Assembly (NCBI RefSeq): GCF_001652265.1
Contig: NZ_LWBS01000121.1
Span: 1 to 64,000 of the forward strand
Length of the DNA stretch: 64,000 bases
Source: Rhizobium leguminosarum
GTDB lineage: Bacteria > Pseudomonadota > Alphaproteobacteria > Rhizobiales > Rhizobiaceae
Reading direction: 5' to 3'
The notes under the pieces were generated by a model. It searched no databases and had not been told where the DNA came from. It worked only from the letters and a program-made list of their open reading frames with translations. Both the position numbers and the translations under genes were made by a program. Of this stretch, positions 18,044 through 25,163 are shown piece after piece. Each line of letters starts with the position of its first letter. Position 1 is the stretch's first letter.

Positions 18044-18270
18044 GCCACCTCCCCTATTTCGCGATACGCGACGATAACGCCGCCGTTCTCAGTTCTTTGC
18101 GGGATCCAGTTGCCCTCCACTTCGCGCTGCGGTCGCGCCCACAGATAGCGGCCGGCGGTTGCACTCTCTATAATCCGGCCGCTACGCAGGCGGATGTCGA
18201 CGATCGCCTCCTTGCTGACGGGGCAATCTCCATCGCCGCGCCAGATGTTCCAGCCTGTGGTGTTGGTCAT
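18040..18270 (-). CDS. Small phage hypothetical protein
   Basis: 76 residues from ATG 18270 (MTNTTGWNIWRGDGDCPVS). Contains a beta-rich VDIRLRSGRIIESATAGRYLW segment common to small phage proteins that start with WxxWxGG-like motifs. ATGA overlap with both neighbours. The leader contains CCACAGG-like sequence of the recurrent type. Confidence 0.6.
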   Translation of the reverse strand: MTNTTGWNIWRGDGDCPVSKEAIVDIRLRSGRIIESATAGRYLWARPQREVEGNWIPQRTENGGVIVAYREIGEVA

Positions 18271-18449
18271 GCTATCCAGACCCCAAGCCATATGAGACCG
18301 GCGGCAGGCCAGAAAGCGGCTGCGCCGAGAGCTACTAGTAAGGCACCAGGTCCGCTCATGATGAGCGACTTGACAACGAATCCGAACACGACAAACGAAA
18401 TTGCCACGTAGCCCAGCCACGCAAGGCCAGCGATATCATCTTTCGTCAT
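18267..18449 (-). CDS. Small membrane protein (two helices)
   Basis: 60 residues with two hydrophobic helices (AWLGYVAISFVVFGFVV and ALLVALGAAAFWPAAGLIW). Start ATG 18449 overlaps the HD-hydrolase gene's stop. An inner-membrane location is likely; function unknown. Confidence 0.65.
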   Translation of the reverse strand: MTKDDIAGLAWLGYVAISFVVFGFVVKSLIMSGPGALLVALGAAAFWPAAGLIWLGVWIA

Positions 18450-19228
18450 GCTTCCATCCCCCTCTTCCGGCCGGTCAACGCATCGAACGTCGCCAGGAAT
18501 TCGATCTCGGCCTTCTCCGGAGACCAACACCTGATCCGAACCCCGAGCGGCCGGTCATACTTCGACTGCCACTCCATCGGAGCAAGGTTGGCGGCGATCT
18601 CGTCAGCGATGATGCGGTTGTCTGCTTCGTGGACTTCGGCGGGAATATCCAGCGGCAGGCCGAAGCGTGGCGCAACAGCAAGCCGATAGATGCAGTCCTC
18701 GGTCTCGCTGATGATCGGCGCCTTGCCCTTGACTGGCCGCCCTACATCGCCGAAGCCAGACAGGCTTTCCGGCGCATCATGTAGGAGACCGGCTAGTGCC
18801 GTTAGGGGGTCGTATTTTGCAGCAAGGTAGCGAGCAATCAACGTCGAATGCTCCGCCACACTGAAATGCCGATCGCCGGCGCCTGAGTAGCGGCAGATGT
18901 GAGCCAGGCCGTGGGCGATGCTCTCGATGAAGACTTCATCTGGTCTCGGATCGAACGGAAAGAACTTGCGCGCCGGGTAGATCTGGATGAACGGGCCGCG
19001 GTCACTGACGAGCGATAATGGACGGCTGAGCCCGATGTGCTGCCCGTGGGGCTGGAGGGGCGCAGGCAACTCGCCGGCGGGGGTTATCCACACTCCGCCC
19101 GTGGCGCCACCCTCGACATTATCGTTCGCCCCCTCATATTTCGGAGGCACCACAGGCAACGCGCCGAAGCCTTCGACCATTACTGGCTCGTTATAAGGTT
19201 CTGGCGGAGAGGTTATAACTGTTGGCAT
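18446..19228 (-). CDS. HD-domain phosphohydrolase (YfbR-like)
   Basis: 260 residues. The N-terminal 70 are proline-rich and carry the ANDN motif. From about residue 95 an HD domain: FSVAEHSTLIARYL, then ALAGLLHDAPE with the paired His-Asp, and a later EADNRIIADEI. Related phage and host enzymes are metal-dependent 5'-deoxynucleotidases, which suggests nucleotide-pool control together with the DUF5664-like gene. The ATG 19228 overlaps the preceding stop (TGATG). Confidence 0.8.
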   Translation of the reverse strand: MPTVITSPPEPYNEPVMVEGFGALPVVPPKYEGANDNVEGGATGGVWITPAGELPAPLQPHGQHIGLSRPLSLVSDRGPFIQIYPARKFFPFDPRPDEVFIESIAHGLAHICRYSGAGDRHFSVAEHSTLIARYLAAKYDPLTALAGLLHDAPESLSGFGDVGRPVKGKAPIISETEDCIYRLAVAPRFGLPLDIPAEVHEADNRIIADEIAANLAPMEWQSKYDRPLGVRIRCWSPEKAEIEFLATFDALTGRKRGMEA

Positions 19229-19407
19229 CACGCGGCCTCCTCTTTGTGTTCGATGAAACGGCAGTACTTGGCACCGGCGCTGTCGATCTCTCGCTGCGGA
19301 TAGCCATCGCGCAGAAGGGTCTGCTCAAGCGGTTCACCGGGCAGCGGCGCATATGGTTTCGGGAAGCCGTACTTCCAGCCGCTTGGCGGGTCGTAAAGTG
19401 TGGTCAT
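19228..19407 (-). CDS. Small phage hypothetical protein
   Basis: 59 residues from ATG 19407 (MTTLYDPPSGWKYGFPKPY), preceded by GAGGAGACGGC and a CCACCACTACCACCAC leader. C-terminal half charged. Function unknown. Confidence 0.6.
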   Translation of the reverse strand: MTTLYDPPSGWKYGFPKPYAPLPGEPLEQTLLRDGYPQREIDSAGAKYCRFIEHKEEAA

Positions 19408-19465
19408 GCCGTCTCCTCTGTGGTGGTAGTGGTTGCCGCCGATTGGTGGTCGGCGGCAGTGGTGG

Positions 19466-20761
19466 TTAGGCTGAGGTATCGAAGATGCTGCCGCGAGCGC
19501 CGAGGTCTCGCACGTCAATGTTGTCGTTGGTCGCAGCGTACTTGCCGGCAACCATTTCAGGCGTCATGCGCGCTCGGTCGACTTCGCCGAAGCGCTTGTC
19601 ATACGTGATGCGCTTGGCAGAGCGGCCAGACATCCACGGGCCACTTGCCGCATAGGCGTCACGGCCGGCGAGCGTTTCGTGCCGTTCGATATACATGAGC
19701 GACGTCTTAATGCCTTCGTCGCTGTGCTTGTGGCCAATGTGTCCATAGGCGAACCGCGACATGCCAAATTCGCGCCGGAACTCCGCCGCGAACTTCCGGT
19801 CAACCGTGTTCACGTCTGCCTTGTGTCCGTGATGGTACAGGTTGAGAGTATCGCCCCAAACGTGGCAGTAGTAGAGTGACGGGCTATTGTCTATTTTGAT
19901 GCGCGGCTCGTCTTCGTACATAACAGCGAGCATCTCGCGGAGCCAAGCCGATGAGGCCGGATCGTGATTGCCGCTGGCCATAACGACATGGACATTTTGA
20001 TGCCTCGCCAGCAACATCGCAATGGCTCGCCGTATGGTTCGAATGACGACGCGGATGATTTTCTGCAACCGACTGTCAGCATCAAGAACGTGGTGGTGTG
20101 CCGGCGTAATACTTTCCAGGGCGTCATGGTGCATCAGGTCGCCAAGTTGCGCAAACACTGCCGTATGTGCCAACGGTGCGCCGGCGATAGATGCGGCGAA
20201 CCAATCCAGTAGTAGTTGCTCTGCAATCCGCAGGTCATAGTCCGCGCCGGTCTCTTCCGCCCACGCCAGCATTCCGAAATGGCTATCAGTCACGATGAAC
20301 TGGTTCATCCTGTCCGTAACGGTAGCCTCTGGCGGCGCGATTGGCTCAAGGCGAGGCAGGTCTTCCTTGAGTGCGTCAACCATGGCGCGGAATGCCGCCA
20401 TCTGGTCCTCGGCGGCTTTGTTGGTTTTCACCCACTGCTGGATAGTCCGGCCATCCGCATCGACGAGCGCTGATACGCCCTTTACTGCGTGGCCGTCTGG
20501 TAGCGCCCAGGATTCACCGTGCTCACGGGTCTGCTTTACCCACGCGCCATCTTCGGTCTTGCTGGCAATGCTCTTGATTGCAAAGCCGGGGATAACGGGG
20601 CGAGTCCCGCACATCCCCCGCTCCGCCGCAATCTTCAGGCGTTTGTTCAGAGTCGTTCGCGGAATGCCGAGCAAAAGCGCGGCCTCCGTCTTGCTGCGGA
20701 GCGCGTCGAGCGCGTCGGCGGCTTCTTGGGCTAGTTCGTCGCTGAGTCTTGGCGTGGGCAA
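19466..20761 (-). CDS. Metallophosphoesterase with N-terminal DNA-binding-type helix-turn-helix
   Basis: 431 residues. N-terminal 55 residues form a Fis-like helix-turn-helix (SKTEAALLLGIPRTTLNKRL). The phosphoesterase fold spans about 150-360 with VTDSHFGM, QLGDLMHHD, ASGNHDP and YHHGHKAD metal-binding blocks. Enzymes of this type in phages are of uncertain role (nuclease or phosphatase). A TNDN motif is near the C-terminus. The start is TTG after AAAGGAT. Confidence 0.8.
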   Translation of the reverse strand: MPTPRLSDELAQEAADALDALRSKTEAALLLGIPRTTLNKRLKIAAERGMCGTRPVIPGFAIKSIASKTEDGAWVKQTREHGESWALPDGHAVKGVSALVDADGRTIQQWVKTNKAAEDQMAAFRAMVDALKEDLPRLEPIAPPEATVTDRMNQFIVTDSHFGMLAWAEETGADYDLRIAEQLLLDWFAASIAGAPLAHTAVFAQLGDLMHHDALESITPAHHHVLDADSRLQKIIRVVIRTIRRAIAMLLARHQNVHVVMASGNHDPASSAWLREMLAVMYEDEPRIKIDNSPSLYYCHVWGDTLNLYHHGHKADVNTVDRKFAAEFRREFGMSRFAYGHIGHKHSDEGIKTSLMYIERHETLAGRDAYAASGPWMSGRSAKRITYDKRFGEVDRARMTPEMVAGKYAATNDNIDVRDLGARGSIFDTSA

Positions 20762-20839
20762 ATGGGTATCCTTTACAGTTCGATGATGCTATCTTTGATT
20801 AGCCTCGCAAGGGGTCGCCAGCGGTCGGCTATCGGCGCG

Positions 20840-21067
20840 TCAAGTTCCGGTGGCCGACCGCGCACCTCGTGCGGCAAGCATGGCGTCGGCAATTCGATAG
20901 GAGCGGTTGGCCAGGTAATGCTCGTCCTTGAACAGAGCGGCGTTCTTGTCCAGCATCGAGTGCATCACGTTGATTGCGATCTCATCGCGCAGCGTCTTTG
21001 TCGGTTCGATGATGCGGCGCGGCTCAGGAGGCCTTGCGCCACCGCCAGTAGTTTCAATCGGAAACAC
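20840..21067 (-). CDS. Small phage hypothetical protein
   Basis: 75 residues from GTG 21067, which has GGAGG five to seven bases upstream; a TTG at 21079 is the alternative. Sequence EPTKTLRDEIAINVMHSML suggests one long helix. Function unknown. Confidence 0.55.
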   Translation of the reverse strand: MFPIETTGGGARPPEPRRIIEPTKTLRDEIAINVMHSMLDKNAALFKDEHYLANRSYRIADAMLAARGARSATGT

Positions 21068-21068
21068 A

Positions 21069-21506
21069 TCAACCTCCAATAATCGCTTGCGGCTCAGCCT
21101 GCTTCACTTCCGACCCGCCGCGCTGGCCTTCTTCGGCAAAACCCGCCGAAGAATCACCATCCATCGTTAGGCCGACACCCGTGCCGTTAGCCTCCGCCGT
21201 ATCCAGCGAGTTCTGCAACTCGCTTGCCTGTTGGGCTGAATAGGGCAGCTTGTAGAGGCGCGGCTCTGGATCGGCGTCGAGCAGGACATAGATTGCCTCG
21301 TCGACATCGATGCGCGCGCCTAGCACGGTGTAGTGGCCCTTGGCTGGCTGCCATGGTGCGGCGTGGCCGAGCGTAAGGAATGCGGCCGGTGCGGTTGCCA
21401 GTGCGACCAGCAGGAAGGCGATGGCCTGCCGCTTGTTTTTTGCTGTCCAGCAAATAATGCCGGCGGCCAGCACATAAGCGAGCCATAGGGTGATGGCGGG
21501 GGTCAT
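21069..21506 (-). CDS. Membrane protein with soluble C-terminal domain
   Basis: 145 residues: two hydrophobic helices at about 4-45 (ITLWLAYVLAAGIICW, QAIAFLLVALATAPAAFL) followed by an about 100-residue soluble domain with GHYTVLGARIDVDEAIYVLL. It belongs to the envelope-related accessory operon. Function unknown. Confidence 0.65.
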   Translation of the reverse strand: MTPAITLWLAYVLAAGIICWTAKNKRQAIAFLLVALATAPAAFLTLGHAAPWQPAKGHYTVLGARIDVDEAIYVLLDADPEPRLYKLPYSAQQASELQNSLDTAEANGTGVGLTMDGDSSAGFAEEGQRGGSEVKQAEPQAIIGG

Positions 21507-21507
21507 T

Positions 21508-21906
21508 CTATTCTCCCCGAAGTACGTCGAGGAGCGAGGCAATCCGCTCGCCGCGCTGGTGCAGCATCATGGCGAAGTTGCCAACGTCGAGCGGACAGCC
21601 CTTTTCGACGTGTTCGCGCAGCAACTCTGACAACCACAAGGCGGAGCAGTCGTCTTTGTCATCCCATCCGCCGCGCGCCTGCGATCGCTTCTCGGCGAGC
21701 TTGACCTTCATTGCGGCCGCAAAGTTATCGACTGCGATGTCGTCTGGGTGGCGTTCGTCAATGTCAGGATCGTCAGATGATGGCGACTGGTTGTCGCTGT
21801 AGTAGCCAACATTCAGCAAAGACTGGCTGGGCAGGCCAAGGGCTCGTTCGCGAGCTTCTCTAGCATCTTGCGCGTGTGCGCTTTCCTTTGGGTGGCAATA
21901 TCCCAT
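21508..21906 (-). CDS. Phage hypothetical protein with conserved C-terminal 'WLSELLREHVEKG' block
   Basis: 132 residues. The C-terminal half (RGGWDDKDDCSALWLSELL, EKGCPLDVGNFAMMLHQRGE) is a recurrent domain in small phage proteins of alpha- and gammaproteobacteria, function unknown to me. Start ATG 21906 overlaps the previous stop (TGATG). Confidence 0.7.
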   Translation of the reverse strand: MGYCHPKESAHAQDAREARERALGLPSQSLLNVGYYSDNQSPSSDDPDIDERHPDDIAVDNFAAAMKVKLAEKRSQARGGWDDKDDCSALWLSELLREHVEKGCPLDVGNFAMMLHQRGERIASLLDVLRGE

Positions 21907-22445
21907 CACGATTTCCTCTTCATCTGTTTAAACGCTTGGTTCGCGCTATCAGCGACCACCTGCCCATCGGCCACTCGAAACCGGATAGCCGTGCGCTCCT
22001 GCCCGTTCTTCAGGATATCAACCTGACCGCGCCACACAGTGCCGCCATCGGCGAGCCTTATATCCACTGAGACCGGAACCGGAGCAGCAATGCAGGCATA
22101 GCAGCGCACATTTACTGCATACTCGCCGTCTGGCAGGCCTCGTGTGAAGGCGGATTCGAAGTTCAAGGCCGTCGTGTCGTTCTTGTTGCCGAGGTCATCA
22201 CGAAGCAGGCTCCATATTTTCGTGGAGCGATTGCTATATCCGACCGCATATTCATCGGCGTAGGAGACCCAGAGGTCGACGTCGTCTGGACCAGCCGGCC
22301 ATGTTATCGATGCGACCAGATTGCCAGGCTGTTGCATGGGGTCTGCTTGAGCGGCGGGATTTACCTGTGCGAGCACAAGGATCACCAAGGCAACGAGGCC
22401 GAGCAGCATATTCATCAGCAAATCACGAGTCAGAATCGAAGTCAT
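21906..22445 (-). CDS. ExbD/MotB-like single-pass membrane protein with large extracytoplasmic domain
   Basis: 179 residues. A short N-terminal cytoplasmic piece leads into one membrane helix with an Asp at its start (RDLLMNMLLGLVALVILVLA), the position of the ion-pathway Asp of TolR/ExbD/MotB. Outside follows a beta-rich domain of about 145 residues (LVASITWPAGPDDVDLWV, then LPDGEYAVNVRCYACIA with two cysteines). It should pair with the MotA/ExbB-like protein encoded at 22957-23373, from which a homing-type endonuclease gene now separates it. No peptidoglycan-binding motif is evident. Confidence 0.65.
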   Translation of the reverse strand: MTSILTRDLLMNMLLGLVALVILVLAQVNPAAQADPMQQPGNLVASITWPAGPDDVDLWVSYADEYAVGYSNRSTKIWSLLRDDLGNKNDTTALNFESAFTRGLPDGEYAVNVRCYACIAAPVPVSVDIRLADGGTVWRGQVDILKNGQERTAIRFRVADGQVVADSANQAFKQMKRKS

Positions 22446-22957
22446 GCGACATGCCTCCAACTCTTTTTAGCCACAACCAGCTTTATGGCGTCAGCGGAGA
22501 CTCCGTATCTTCTGCCCAGAATCCGCGATGACCTTCCAGCTTTTGGATCGTGTTCACGTCTAATTTCGCGAACCAAGTCTTCGGTCAGGATAGAATTGCC
22601 ATTCTTTTCCCCGCGAACGAAGGTTCCGTGCTTGAGTTGGTCTCCGATGTTGGCTTTGACCGTATCCCAACGAAGATTGGAAAGTTTGTTGTTATTTTTG
22701 TCGCCATCGTTGTGACAGCCGTGGTTGCCATCGGGACGCAAAGACACAAATTCAGTCAGAACAAGAACGTGAATGCTCTCCATCACGGATTTGTCTTTGG
22801 TCGGGAACAGATTCACCGATAGATATCCGTTGCCCCTATCGAGAGGCTGAAGCACCCAGCCCCTTGACCCAAGAACTCTCCCCATGTTGGAAACTTTGTA
22901 CTTTGGCGCCCATGAAACTACGCGCTGCTCTTCTCCTTCAAGATCAACAACAGCCAT
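22442..22957 (-). CDS. NUMOD4-HNH homing-type endonuclease
   Basis: 171 residues. NUMOD4-like start (VVSWAPKYKVSNMGRVLGS), then an HNH core (FVSLRPDGNHGCHNDGDKNN, KLSNLRWDTV) and a C-terminal DNA-binding helix segment. Such free-standing endonucleases are self-mobile and cut alleles lacking them. Its start overlaps the ExbB-like stop (TGATG) and its stop overlaps the ExbD-like start by four bases, so it sits in the operon without interrupting coupling. Confidence 0.85.
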   Translation of the reverse strand: MAVVDLEGEEQRVVSWAPKYKVSNMGRVLGSRGWVLQPLDRGNGYLSVNLFPTKDKSVMESIHVLVLTEFVSLRPDGNHGCHNDGDKNNNKLSNLRWDTVKANIGDQLKHGTFVRGEKNGNSILTEDLVREIRREHDPKAGRSSRILGRRYGVSADAIKLVVAKKSWRHVA

Positions 22958-23373
22958 CACACCCCCTCCGACTTAGCGCCAACGACCCACGCGACCGTAG
23001 ACACCCACAGCGCCGCGACGGCGCCCACCAGCGTCGAGCAGAAGGCAACGCCCATACCGGCAAGCAGACTTGCCGCAACGCGCTGGACGCCCTCGGCTGA
23101 GCCAAGCGAGCCTGTATCGATGTGCTGCAGCGCCAAAATAAATCCGACGACATTGCCGATGAGTCCGAGCGTAACTAGCCAGACTTCAAGCCGTTCCAGG
23201 TGCGCAGTGCGCCCAAGGAACACGGCGAGCAGGCCGGCCGCCAAGAGGGCAGTGATGCCGTAGCTAATCCGCGACACGTCATGCGTGAAAACGAACTGCG
23301 TGTAGCCCATGATGCTTGCCCAGACGACAAGCGCGGCCCAGCATGTGTTGAGGATGATGAGGCGAGCGGTCAT
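22957..23373 (-). CDS. MotA/TolQ/ExbB-like membrane channel protein
   Basis: 138 residues with four predicted helices: about 5-25, 38-53, 65-82 (WLVTLGLIGNVVGFILAL) and 100-130 (ASLLAGMGVAFCSTLVGAVA). The third and fourth helices match the TolQ/ExbB/MotA pattern (LGLIGTVxG followed by a small-residue-rich helix with Thr). The protein is shorter than TolQ and lacks the big cytoplasmic loop. With the ExbD-like partner it could form a proton- or sodium-driven unit in the inner membrane. ATGA overlaps on both ends. Confidence 0.7.
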   Translation of the reverse strand: MTARLIILNTCWAALVVWASIMGYTQFVFTHDVSRISYGITALLAAGLLAVFLGRTAHLERLEVWLVTLGLIGNVVGFILALQHIDTGSLGSAEGVQRVAASLLAGMGVAFCSTLVGAVAALWVSTVAWVVGAKSEGV

Positions 23374-23534
23374 TGTGCACCGCCGATCATGCTGGACAGT
23401 CCAGAGACGACGCCAACGAAGAGGGAAATGAAAATGCCGTTTACCGACGTCATTCCGAAAGAAGCGGCGGCAAAGCCCGATGCGACGGTAAGGACGGAAC
23501 CGAGCGCGGCGCCGAGAATAAATCTGTTCAGCAT
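23370..23534 (-). CDS. Tiny membrane protein (two helices)
   Basis: 54 residues from ATG 23534 (MLNRFILGAALGSVLTVASG; second helix IFISLFVGVVSGLSSMIGG). Starts by a TGATG overlap with the gene before and ends by ATGA overlap with the ExbB-like gene. Probably an accessory of the membrane complex; function unknown. Confidence 0.6.
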   Translation of the reverse strand: MLNRFILGAALGSVLTVASGFAAASFGMTSVNGIFISLFVGVVSGLSSMIGGAQ

Positions 23535-23734
23535 CACACAGCCTCCTGAGATTTCAACGCAAGGGCGATCACCAGTCCGAACGCTGGAAAGACGGCCACG
23601 TTTTGCGTGACGAAAACAAACAGCGCTTCGTTGCCAAAAATGTTTGCGATGGTGATCCCGACCGCCCAACTGGCGACCAGCGACACGGACGAAATGCTAA
23701 GCGCCGTCCAGAAGAATTTGAGAGCACCCATCAT
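23534..23734 (-). CDS. Tiny membrane protein (two helices)
   Basis: 66 residues with hydrophobic helices at about 5-30 and 37-60 (FWTALSISSVSLVASWAVGI; LFVFVTQNVAVFPAFGLVIA). Coupled by four-base overlap to the protease gene. No family recognised. Confidence 0.6.
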   Translation of the reverse strand: MMGALKFFWTALSISSVSLVASWAVGITIANIFGNEALFVFVTQNVAVFPAFGLVIALALKSQEAV

Positions 23735-24420
23735 ACCGAAGCCCTCCCCAAAAGTTGGCAGACAACGCTGGCCGGAACAGCCGTGCCGAAGCCAGTAAGT
23801 GACGGCACGTAGCCATCGCCATTCTTGATGGGCGCGGGCATGACGCCGACTACAATACCCACAACTCGACCATCTTTTCCGAAGAGCGGGCCGCCGCTGG
23901 CGCCCATGACAGTGGTGACGTCAGTGATTACAACTTCGCGCCACGGCTCAGCCGCGCGGGCCGTGCCGGCGATGCGGCCGAACGACGAGACGAATTCGAG
24001 ATTGAGGGGATTGCCGGCCGCTTGTATTTCATCGCCAATCTTCGGCTGCGCGCAATCTAGCGAGGCTTGTCCGGCAAGTTTGCCGCTGGTCCGCAGCAAA
24101 GCAATATCGTAGGCCTTATTGACCCACAGAACCTCAGCCTTGAGATCTTCGCCTACCTGTCTTTTGATGCCGACTTCCTTGGCGTCGCCTGCGACATGGG
24201 CTGCGGTAATGATGAAGCCGTTTCCAATGTGGACGCCAGAACCGTGGCCGTCCTCAAGGCTGACCATCACGACAGAATCTTCAGACGTGGTCGGCGGTGC
24301 CTGGACGATGGTGTTTGTAACCGTCACATATGTCGGCTCGTTGGGCATGGCGTAGACGCCGCCGACAAGAAGGATGGCGAGCGCGATAATGGCGGTCCCG
24401 AAATATCTGTAAAATCTCAT
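23731..24420 (-). CDS. Membrane-anchored trypsin-like serine protease
   Basis: About 229 residues: an N-terminal helix (YFGTAIIALAILLVGGVYA) that is a signal anchor or signal peptide, then an S1/DegP-like protease domain with the triad His in FIITAAHVAG, Asp in AYDIALLR and Ser in MGASGGPLFG. There is no PDZ domain. It should act in the periplasm. As the first full-size gene of an operon with ExbB/ExbD-like proteins it may process an envelope target. A GTG at 24426 would add two residues. Confidence 0.85.
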   Translation of the reverse strand: MRFYRYFGTAIIALAILLVGGVYAMPNEPTYVTVTNTIVQAPPTTSEDSVVMVSLEDGHGSGVHIGNGFIITAAHVAGDAKEVGIKRQVGEDLKAEVLWVNKAYDIALLRTSGKLAGQASLDCAQPKIGDEIQAAGNPLNLEFVSSFGRIAGTARAAEPWREVVITDVTTVMGASGGPLFGKDGRVVGIVVGVMPAPIKNGDGYVPSLTGFGTAVPASVVCQLLGRASV

Positions 24421-24422
24421 GG

Positions 24423-24494
24423 TCACGCCCCCAGCAGGTGGGAGATGTGCACAGCGGTACCCGCTGCGGTCGGCGCATGGAAATATTTGGTCAT
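24423..24494 (-). CDS. 23-codon leader ORF before the protease gene
   Basis: MTKYFHAPTAAGTAVHISHL and three more residues, with a strong GAGGAGATC Shine-Dalgarno site and the CCACC-rich leader found before many prophage genes. It stops one base short of overlapping the protease start region (TGA at 24425-24423, ATG at 24420). It may be a leader peptide for translational coupling or a genuine microprotein. Confidence 0.5.
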   Translation of the reverse strand: MTKYFHAPTAAGTAVHISHLLGA

Positions 24495-24569
24495 CTTTGA
24501 TCTCCTCTGCTGTGGTGTTGGTGGGTGGTTACTAGTTGGTGGCTAGTGTTATGCACAGTGCTGCCAATA

Positions 24570-24584
24570 TACAAATTTGTCAAC
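24570..24584. promoter_or_regulatory. Operator-like palindrome, copy 2, at the accessory-operon promoter
   Basis: TACAAATTTGTCAAC between the leftward accessory operon and a rightward zinc-ribbon gene. Read leftward it contains TTGACA, a consensus -35 box. Sharing this site with early genes at 56 and 60 kb suggests common repression. Confidence 0.6.
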
Positions 24585-24623
24585 AAGGTTGACGCCCCGC
24601 CAAAAGGAACGTAGTGAGAACGA

Positions 24624-24857
24624 ATGAGATTTCTGGAAATCAAAGACTGGACGCCCGGCTATCTGAACGTCACGCCGCAACACATGACGATTCTGGTGAA
24701 GTGCGAGGCATGCGGATCCGAGCGCGAGTTCGATCGCTCCAACTTGCCGCAGCATTGGCGGCATGCGTTGATAACCGATATCGAGGCGCGGCTTAAATGC
24801 ACGGCCTGCGGCGCCAAGAACGGGCGACTGCGGTTCGGCAGTTATCTCGACGACTAA
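24624..24857 (+). CDS. Small zinc-ribbon protein
   Basis: 77 residues on the plus strand with two Cys pairs, KCEACGSEREF and KCTACGAKNG, about 30 residues apart: a single zinc ribbon. Similar small CxxC proteins are frequent in rhizobial genomes. It is divergent from the accessory operon and may share its operator. Confidence 0.7.
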   Translation: MRFLEIKDWTPGYLNVTPQHMTILVKCEACGSEREFDRSNLPQHWRHALITDIEARLKCTACGAKNGRLRFGSYLDD

Positions 24858-24867
24858 AACGCAAAAA

Positions 24868-24897
24868 AGCCGCCTCCCCGGTTAAGGAGAGGCGGCT
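24868..24897. terminator. Strong hairpin terminator between converging genes
   Basis: AGCCGCCTC (24868-24876) and GAGGCGGCT (24889-24897). For leftward transcription the stem is followed by TTTTTT; it therefore ends the tail/lysis transcript after the gene at 24922, and may stop the short rightward gene as well. Confidence 0.8.
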
Positions 24898-24921
24898 GAA
24901 GTGGTGTGTTGATGTTGCCGT

Positions 24922-25149
24922 TTAACGCGACTCTATTCGAGCCCAGACAGCTCCGGGAGCCCAATCGGTTTCTTCCTCAATGTTGAGGTAAAACCACCAT
25001 TCCCGCCCGTCCTCGCCGTATCGAGAAAATCTGGCGGGCTGCGCGCCATTCTCCCAATCGTTCTCAGCGTCTGGGTCGCCAGACACGTAGACCCAATAGA
25101 AGCCGGGCGTCAGAGCGGCTCTATCTATCGATTCATGGACCATTTTCAT
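24922..25149 (-). CDS. Hypothetical protein at the end of the late operon
   Basis: 75 residues (MKMVHESIDRAALTPGFYWV...), with AAGGAT eight bases before the ATG at 25149; ATG 25158 is an alternative. Trp/Tyr-rich (GREWWFYLNIEEETDWAPG). No family recognised; it is the last gene of the late transcript. Confidence 0.65.
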   Translation of the reverse strand: MKMVHESIDRAALTPGFYWVYVSGDPDAENDWENGAQPARFSRYGEDGREWWFYLNIEEETDWAPGAVWARIESR

Positions 25150-25163
25150 AGACACCATCCTTA

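Noticed and set aside
24426..24426. GTG as start of the protease
   Set aside because: It overlaps the stop of the 23-codon leader frame; the ATG two codons later is kept as the start, though the GTG cannot be excluded.
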